64,000 bases of DNA. Origin: Eucalyptus grandis (lineage: Eukaryota > Streptophyta > Magnoliopsida > Myrtales > Myrtaceae). Below are positions 57,600-64,000 of the stretch, piece by piece (the first letter of the stretch is position 1; each line of letters starts with the position of its first letter). The stretch spans positions 8,437,001 through 8,501,000 of the forward strand of contig NC_052622.1 of the NCBI RefSeq assembly GCF_016545825.1, in the 5' to 3' direction. Made by a program: the position numbers and the translations under genes. Under the pieces are notes generated by a model that was given only the letters and a program-made list of their open reading frames with translations, made no database searches and had not been told where the DNA came from.

Positions 57600-59414
57600 T
57601 GAATTTGGATTCTTCTGGAGATGCAAATCGACTAAGCTCTCCCATTTGTTCTTCGCTGATGATGTCCTCTTATTCTCGGAAGCTACCTTAGCCTTGGTTG
57701 GTCTATTAAAATCTGGAATTGATTCTTTCTCCAGCTGGAGTGGATTGGTGCCGAATCTGAACAAGAGTGAAGTATTTCTGTCTGGGGGATCTTCTGGCCT
57801 TCGAAATGACATCCTAAATATGCTTGGTTTCTAGGTTGGTTCCTTGCCCTTTCGTTATCTTGGTGTCCCTGTTATTTCTGCAAGATTAGGGAAGGCGGAC
57901 TGCATAACGTTGGTCAATGCAATAACGGCTCGAATTTAATCTTGGACTCATAGATTCTTGTCATTTGCTGGTAGAGTTCAGCTCATTAAATCTATGCTCT
58001 ATTCCATTCAAGTCTTTTGGGCGAGTGTATTTTTTCTGCCCTGTGCTGTCCTTGATCGAATTGAGAAGATACTTTGGCAATTCTTATGGAAAGGTTCGAA
58101 TATGGGTCTGGGTGGGGCCAAAGTAGCCTGGAGTGACGTTTGCCTCCCGAGAGAAGAGGGAGGCCTTGGAATTCGGACCTTGAGAGAAAATAATCTCGCC
58201 CTTATGCTCAAGCATATTTGGAAGCTCTTCTCGGACAAAGAATCTCTCTGGTGTAAGTGGATCCACTCCACATTCTTAAACCGGAAGAATTTCTGGATTA
58301 CTCCTATCCCCACTTATTGTTCTTGGGCTTGGAAAAGACTCCTTCGCCTTCGGTATGTTTACCAACAGCATTTCAGATGGAGGATAGGGAAAGGAAAAGC
58401 TGTGTCATTCTGGTTCGATCCTTGGCACCCTAATGGCCCTCTCAATATCCTATTTTCCAACCAGGAGATATATCGTTCCGGCATCCCCCGAGATGCCTCT
58501 GTTGCTGATGCTTTGTCCACGCCTCTTGGTTGGTATGTTATTAATGTTAGGGCTAATTGGTGGGATCCCCTACCTGAGTTTAATCAACAAGAAGACCGTT
58601 TCCAATGGTTACGGCATCCATCGGGAAATTATCAACGGCGTCGCTTGGGATCTCTTCGAGACCCAAAGGAAATGTGGTGTCTTGGTCTTCGTTTGTGTGG
58701 AGCTCATCCATGCCGTCGAGATACCAAACCCACCTATGGCTTATTACCCGTAACAGTTGCCAACTCGGGTTCTTCTCCTCTCATTTGCGTTGATTCTAGC
58801 ATCTTCTTCGTGTCCTTTTTGTTCAAGCAGGCCTGATTCGGTGGACCACCTCTTCTTCGCATGCTGTATACCGGGGAATCTCGCCTCCTTCGGGCTGCGA
58901 AATTCAATGTCTTGTGGCGGAACAATTCTTGGCGGGAGAATCTTGATTGGGCATCAGGACGATTCTCGGATAGGGCTTTTATCACTCTATGGCTCGATTC
59001 AGCTTTGGTGCTCTTTTGTTACATAATATGGAAAGAGCGCAACAACATCATCTTCCAGAATCAGACTCACTTTATCCCGGCGATGAAGATGCATCTTTGT
59101 AAGGCAATTAAAGACAAAGCGATGACGTTCAAGCATGTCTTGGATACCTCGACGAACAGAAGGCTGCAACAAAGCTGGAACTTGAGTCCGTCTATCTTTG
59201 ATTGATGGAGGGTCTTTCGGTCTAGTTTAGTCTGTGTTGTTTAGGTGTCATGGTTTGCTTTTCTTTGCTGCTCTTTGGATCCAAGGCACCCCTACACTCT
59301 CTTTCGACTTTGGTCGCCTTGAGTGTCCGCTTTCTGTTGGTGCCTGGTTTCCCCCCTTCCTTGTAAGTCTCTGCTAAATCTATATATTTCTTACCTTTAC
59401 CAAAAAAAAAAAAA
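57600..59414 (+). mobile_element. L1-type LINE fragment with 16-bp target duplication
   Basis: AAAATTAAAGCTTAGG occurs at 57584-57599 and again after the poly-A at 59415-59430. The element is cut at its 5' end inside the reverse transcriptase (first motif KLSHLFFADDVLLF). It continues with SFAGRVQLIKSMLYSIQVFW, the RT-associated zinc-binding region (WKGSNMG-GGAKVAWSDVC, EEGGLGIRTL) and a decayed tail. In-frame stops occur at 57832 and near 57936, with frameshifts near 58605 and 58860. Different subfamily from the LINE at 47146, judged by the protein. Confidence 0.92.
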
Positions 59415-59430
59415 AAAATTAAAGCTTAGG

Positions 59431-60119
59431 GACTACATTAAACATTTAGGAATTATGTGGAGAATGATTCGTCCATAGCTACTAAACTTTTGCTACATAA
59501 GGGCTATATAAATTTCTGGCACGTGACTCCATTTTGCTTATTTGCATTTAAGCTATGCAAAGAATAAGATCAGTTGAAGCGACTCAACGCTAAAAGGAAT
59601 TATGTGCGAGAATTTATTCACCACAAAGTTGAGCCCTTTAATGTATTATAAAATGGCAACCGCGAGGTATGCCCAACTCGCGGCTTTGGTTCATCTTCCG
59701 TTGTATAAATGAGTTGGGTGGGGAGTTGCAATTAGTGAATGCTTGACCGCTCTCGACATCGCCTTTTGATCGTTGGAGAAGCAAGTTTTCATATTGGAAG
59801 GTGATCTAGTTTTTTTTATTTTAATGATTAAAATTTCCTTTCCTCTTTCTTTTGCTATTGTCTAATATTTCCTTCTTCTTTTTTTATGTTAATCGTCTTC
59901 GATCCTGATGCTGGATTACACACTTTTCATTATATTCTTTCTTAATTGGTTCACTTTTTAATCAATAATGTTACTAACATATCAATATAATAGTTTTCGC
60001 TTCCCACTGCATTAAATTTAAGACTACCATTCTTTCTCCGGTAAGCTCAAAGTGTCCTTTCTTTTCGCTCCTTTTGGCTTCCTCACCCCACTGGTTGATC
60101 GGGCTGATTTGAATTTGCA
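59431..60119. other. No supported gene
   Basis: Begins with the continuation of the LINE target site. 59640-59810 is a less AT-rich patch with no known content. The rest is AT/CT-rich. Confidence 0.35.
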
Positions 60120-60490
60120 CTTTGCATGACATCGCCTATGAGCGGCAATAGATGCACGGAGCGACCGATCTCTGGCCCAACGAAATAGGAGGAAGTAACC
60201 ACTGGGGCGAAGCCCCTAGTGGCCACCCTTCCGACTTGGAAGGGAGAGGTGGAGGTTTCAAATCCTCACCTCCTCAGGGGGATTGGGGTGAGAATGATTT
60301 CATTTCAAGAGTGGATTTCGACTCCCACGCCCTACAAGGAGGCAGGAAAAAAGTCCGAGAGTGAGTGTTATAGTAGGATTAGAATAAAGAAATAGGAGGA
60401 AGTAAAGGCCCCGCTAAAAATGCGCCCAGTGGCGGCAACACTTGTGACCACGGTGACTTTCTTAGCCAATTTCACCATTCTGGGACTCGA
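60120..60490 (+). pseudogene. PGG-exon scrap of another ACD6-like gene, split by a SINE
   Basis: 60429-60461 encodes VAATLVTTVTF, matching VVATLVTTVTFAAGF at the start of the PGG domain in gene B, and then diverges (LANFTILGL). On the left side of the SINE, GCCTATGAGCGGCAATAGATG resembles GCATATGCGAACAGAAGTTTG of exon 3 (33024). The PGG motif itself is lost, and nothing downstream is open. It is the remains of a third gene between unit C and gene D. Confidence 0.6.
60199..60388 (+). mobile_element. tRNA-type SINE with 17-bp target duplication
   Basis: GAAATAGGAGGAAGTAA flanks both sides (60182-60198 and 60389-60405). The 190-bp body has an A-box-like segment (CCTAGTGGCCACCC) and a B-box-like GGTTTCAAATCC (about 60253-60264), and ends in AGGATTAGAATAAA. 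This is the layout of plant SINEs moved by LINE enzymes. Confidence 0.85.
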
Positions 60491-60639
60491 ATTTGAGCTC
60501 ACGAATTAAACTAATACGAAGTCCTGTTATGTGATATAATTTAGGAAAGTCTTCATTGGACTTTTGGCTGACCGAACATACGAAGTAACAATATGTCCTT
60601 GTTGGATTTTTAGTTTGAGTCGGCAAAAAGAAAAAAATC

Positions 60640-61765
60640 CTGTTCTCACACCTTGTAGACACAATACAACCACATTTTTCATATGTTACAAATGGGGTTG
60701 TCACTCTTGCTAATACTTAGGAACAACACTAAATGGGCTTGACAAGCTTACAAAAGAGACAAACTCATGTCTCCCAACAATACTAAATTCTCTTGTAGGA
60801 GTTATATCCATCTAATCTTCTGTAACAGAGAAATCTTGGCAAAATTCCTTGAAAAACACATACAAAACCCTGTTTCAATCTAGGCCGTCAATCTGATCTT
60901 CTATTAATGCAGGTTTTGATCATATCGTTTCGCCAATCTTCTGAGTGAATTAGTCCATCAATTTTTGTATAACTAACCTTGGAATATTAAATTTTATTGC
61001 TATGAGTTGGGGCTTTGATTTAGGAACTCCAATAGTCATTAAATCTATCCATGGAAAGTGGCCGTTAACAAAATCTGACTGATTTGTTGAATCTGGTTTG
61101 GTTCTACAACTTTCCTTCAGCAATTTTCCTCACTTTGTAAAATCTTACTCATATTCTTGTAGAATCTGAACCTAGCTTCTGTATGGTTTAAACATGAACC
61201 TTTGCACAGTTAAATGAATTATTTAAATACTTGGGTTGAATTTTGATATTGTCATAATCCTTTTAGTATATTTTCCAAACAGTTTCTCCTTTTTGAATAT
61301 GACAAACCTATGCCATTCATTCAATAAGAGTGAGTTATGCACATAAGCATGCAGATTCTGCAGAATTTTCTAACTGTAAAACCAGAGATGATTCATGCAT
61401 GCTTCTACATGCGACATTTTAATAGACCATATAAAATATGTTTGCAGAACATAGTAAACTCCCCTCTATAAGTACACTACACATAGTGTAATCCTCCCCC
61501 TGAGTATGTGCTTCTCCCCCTTTTTGTTTCATCAAAAAGCAATATCATCATATACCTGGAGGATGAAAACCATAAGATCAAAAGCATCCATTTTTTTATA
61601 TACAAAAGTGCTCTACAAAGCATATTCCAGCAAAATAAACATAAAGGAAAGTGAATATTAACCAAAAGGATCACGAACACCGATTTCATCCATCAAATTA
61701 GAAACCTATTGTTATCAAGAGGTTTATTCAGAATATGAGCGAATTGCAAATCAGTGCTAACAAAT
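60640..61765 (-). mobile_element. Ty1/copia 3'-end remnant (RNase H tail, purine tract, LTR piece)
   Basis: The minus strand at 61695-61761 reads VSTDLQFAHILNKPLDNNRF, the conserved end of copia RNase H (VSTDEQLADIFTKPL). It is followed by AAAAAGGGGGAGAAGCAC (61511-61528), a polypurine tract, and a second GGGGGAGGATT (about 61493-61503) next to a TG-starting LTR region. 60680-60930 pairs with 19100-19500. No other pol part is seen; a single short scrap remains. Confidence 0.7.
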
Positions 61766-62439
61766 CTTTTTCATTAATTCATGATGTGCTGTGGTTACCA
61801 TAATTAAAAAGAAAAAAAAAGAATCATATGAAAGAGTCTCTCTTCTTGAACCTTGACCTAGTTCAGTGCTCCTCGGAATGGAAGCCACCCCTGTTAAGTA
61901 GTAAAAGTCATTGTTTAGGCTTAAATTTTTTATTAGAAGGCCAAAGTTTTGGCAGTTGAATACTTGGCCAATTGTAAGACAGTGGGACTCTCAAATTGTG
62001 CTCGTATTCAACTGAAAAACAATTGATAAAGAAAGACTTACTGATTGCTTAACAATGTTGCAATTACACTTATTTTCAAATCCTTGCATTAAAGATGACA
62101 CGTCCTTATATCTCAATAAGGGCCATTGAGTTTTTTTTTTTTTTTTTTTTTTTTTTGGCCGAGGTTTGAAAGAATGCATTGTGACAACAATTAAGTCAAA
62201 ATGTAAAAGATAGTTAGCTACTAATTATATTAACAAGAACAACATGAAGATTAGGCTGTGCGCATGCAGTTGCAATATGAGACAGTTATAAATTCATGCA
62301 TTATATATACTTTTTCAGTATGTTTATCTTGAAGATGTAAAATTAGTTGGATCATTCCAAGATAATGTGAGGGACTTTTGGTAGGAGTATATATAAAATA
62401 AACTATAGTTGCAATAACCACATCACTTGAATGTCTTAG
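61766..62439. other. Upstream DNA of gene D, no gene
   Basis: A long T run lies at about 62130-62156. The stretch ends with the acceptor TTAG at 62438-62439, which equals the one in front of gene B exon 1. No leader exon like 16190-16400 was recognised upstream. Confidence 0.45.
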
Positions 62440-63258
62440 GCTCGATGGACGTAAAGCTATCTATAGTGGGGGAGGACGTCGGCAGGAACAAGTCGATCAA
62501 GGAGGAGGTCCAGAAGGATGAAGGAGGAGCTTCCATGGAATTGTTGGAGGACGAAATGGATTCTTTGGAAGAAGAAGAAATTTGGAAGAGTAGACGTGAG
62601 AGAATGAATAATGCATTGGCAGCTGCGCAAGCCACAGGGGGACAAGATCCAGCAGAAAAGTATGCAGCTGCTCGAAAACTGGCTGATGTCATCGAACGCG
62701 CCAACGTCGAAGAGTTCATTTCCGCGATCAAAGGGCTTCCCAATCAGACCGATCTGTCTGCCATTTTCAATTTCTTGGGGCTATGGAGAGGTTCACTGCT
62801 CCACATTGCAGCAGCCGCCAACAAGGATGACATCCTAAGGCTTCTGCTTGATCATGTCAGTGACGACCTCATAGCAGCCCAAAATGAATGGGGAGATACC
62901 CCACTCCACATGGCCGCTAAGGCCGGGGGATCTAGAGCTGCCACGATATTGATTCGCCAGGCCAGAGACTTGGCCAATGTTGCTGGTAATATTCGGTTCC
63001 TGAGGATGAAGAACAAACATGGAAACACTGCCTTGCACGAGGCCGTGCTCAATGGTCACTTCGACATGGTGCGCCTTTTGTTAAGAAAAGATTTGGAGCC
63101 TGTGTACTGGAAGAACCTGGCTGGGAAATCTCCCCTTCACCTGGCCCTCGACACCGACAACTCCGCTATACATGAGGTTTTATTTTCACGCTCGCTCGAA
63201 CCATGGAGGATAGAAGGCATGCCGCCCGTTCATGGTGCTGTTGTACGTGACAACTATG
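62440..63258 (+). CDS. Gene D exon 1: ACD6-like ankyrin protein, N-terminal part, intact
   Basis: The start is ATG at 62445 (MDVKLSIVGEDVGRNK), six bases after the acceptor and the first ATG in the frame. An acidic, probably helical stretch follows (MELLEDEMDSLEEEEIWKS), then YAAARKLADVIERANVEEF, then four ankyrin repeats: GSLLHIAAAANKDDILRLLL, GDTPLHMAAKAGGSRAATIL, GNTALHEAVLNGHFDMVRLL and KSPLHLALDTDNSAIHEVLF. The donor CTATG|GTACAT at 63259 is at the same place and phase as in gene B. Further ankyrin and PGG exons should lie to the right of the window. No disabling change is seen. Confidence 0.85.
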
Positions 63259-64000
63259 GTACATACCTAAATCTGCTTGTAAGAACTATCTATGTATGTG
63301 AAAAATGATATTGTCTCAAATCTGTGCAGCGACTTTCTCCACATACCAAACCCGTTATGCGTTTTTATATAAAATTCCAAACCCCGTTTAGTTGGATATA
63401 TCCAACCAGCCATATGATTCATTTAATTAGTAAACTATCTCACATTTGAACATACTTAAATTGACAATTCGAACCAATTGGCTAAAACTCATTTGTTGTC
63501 GATCTTTGATTAGAAAAAAATACAAAGTACAAATATTTAAGATCAGCAATCATAAAAATCTAGCAACTAACAACGACAGATTGAAAAAGATACACTTGCA
63601 ACATTATTGTTGAAGATTAGATTGCAATTGGTCTTGTTTGAGGGTTCACTAAATTAAACTTCTAGTTTTGTAACTAAGTAAATTTAGTTTGATTTAGCAC
63701 ATTCTGGTTTCATATTTACTAGTTGGATTAATCTCAAAACCATCTCAAATCCTAGTAGAGTTTTGGATGTCGGATTTCTTTATAGTATTTTAAGCATTTG
63801 ACCCTAAATCTGTCCCATTTCCCCAATGGAATTGGGCATGGGAGGGGGGTTTGTGCCGATCGTCCATTGCACCCCGACTTCTTTATCTTTAAATAAATCA
63901 TGATACGTTGTATTAAGTATAATCATAATATACATAATTTTGCCACTCAGTCTATAAAAAATGTAATTTAGGAATTTTCCAACATCAATTGATGTAATTT
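63259..64000 (+). other. Start of gene D intron 1
   Basis: Aligned with gene B intron 1 (21577-22006 and 23072-23350), with phrases TTTAGTTTTGTAAC, GCATTTGACCCTAAATCTG and TTCCCCAAT-GAATTGGGCAT. It lacks the hAT. The intron continues past the window edge. Confidence 0.7.

Noticed and set aside
60199..60388. tRNA gene suggested by A- and B-box-like motifs
   Set aside because: No cloverleaf could be drawn; the 17-bp target duplication and tail show a SINE.

Overview
This window is nuclear DNA from a flowering plant, most likely a woody eudicot; the species cannot be named from the sequence. The evidence is the set of typical plant transposons (Ty1/copia, Tat/Ogre-like Ty3/gypsy, L1-type LINEs, a tRNA-type SINE, hAT, MULE-like and PIF/Harbinger-like elements), plant-style introns, a plant ankyrin-PGG gene family, and a mitochondrial insertion carrying cox3 and atp9 pieces. 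It is AT-rich and gene-poor. A run of exactly 100 N at 15687-15786 marks a draft assembly gap.

The host genes are a decayed tandem array of ACD6-like ankyrin-repeat membrane proteins. The only copy with all parts is gene B: exon 1 at 20831-21576, exon 2 at 28268-28782 and exon 3 at 32940-33638, plus strand. Its introns are 6.7 and 4.2 kb and full of transposons. The splice phases fit at both introns, but exon 1 carries a net 4-base loss and lacks the start codon seen in the sister copy. That sister copy, gene D, has an open exon 1 at 62440-63258 and runs off the right edge. A third copy survives only as a PGG exon scrap (60120-60490) split by a SINE. A unit C (about 34.5-45.5 kb) keeps gene-flanking DNA but no coding exon. 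The 3' flank of these genes occurs three times (about 8.0-9.5, 33.7-34.3 and 45.0-45.5 kb), which shows that the locus grew by tandem duplication before transposons broke it up.

Layout: 1-2464 unassigned; 2465-6931 a minus-strand Tat/Ogre-like element (gag, primer-binding site, about 2-kb LTR) next to a second gypsy fragment (6932-7560); 8-13.7 kb a duplicated gene flank with five TIR elements; 13.7-20.8 kb duplicated intergenic DNA, copia scraps and a GC-cored TIR element; 20.8-33.7 kb gene B; 33.7-37.8 kb flank and leader of unit C; 37.8-38.6 kb a GRF zinc-finger ORF; 38.7-44.96 kb a long non-coding LTR-like block; 45.5-47.1 kb mitochondrial-like DNA; 47.1-50.1 kb a LINE; 51.2-57.2 kb a 733-bp tandem array made from a GRF-bearing TIR element, with a MULE-like element in its first unit and a MITE nested in that; 57.6-59.4 kb a second LINE; 59.4-64 kb the PGG scrap, a copia scrap and gene D.

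No tRNA, rRNA or CRISPR was seen, and nothing bacterial. The points of most interest are the gene-array fossil, the tandem amplification of a GRF zinc-finger fragment, GC-rich cores shared by several TIR elements, and a chimeric cox3-atp9 mitochondrial fragment.
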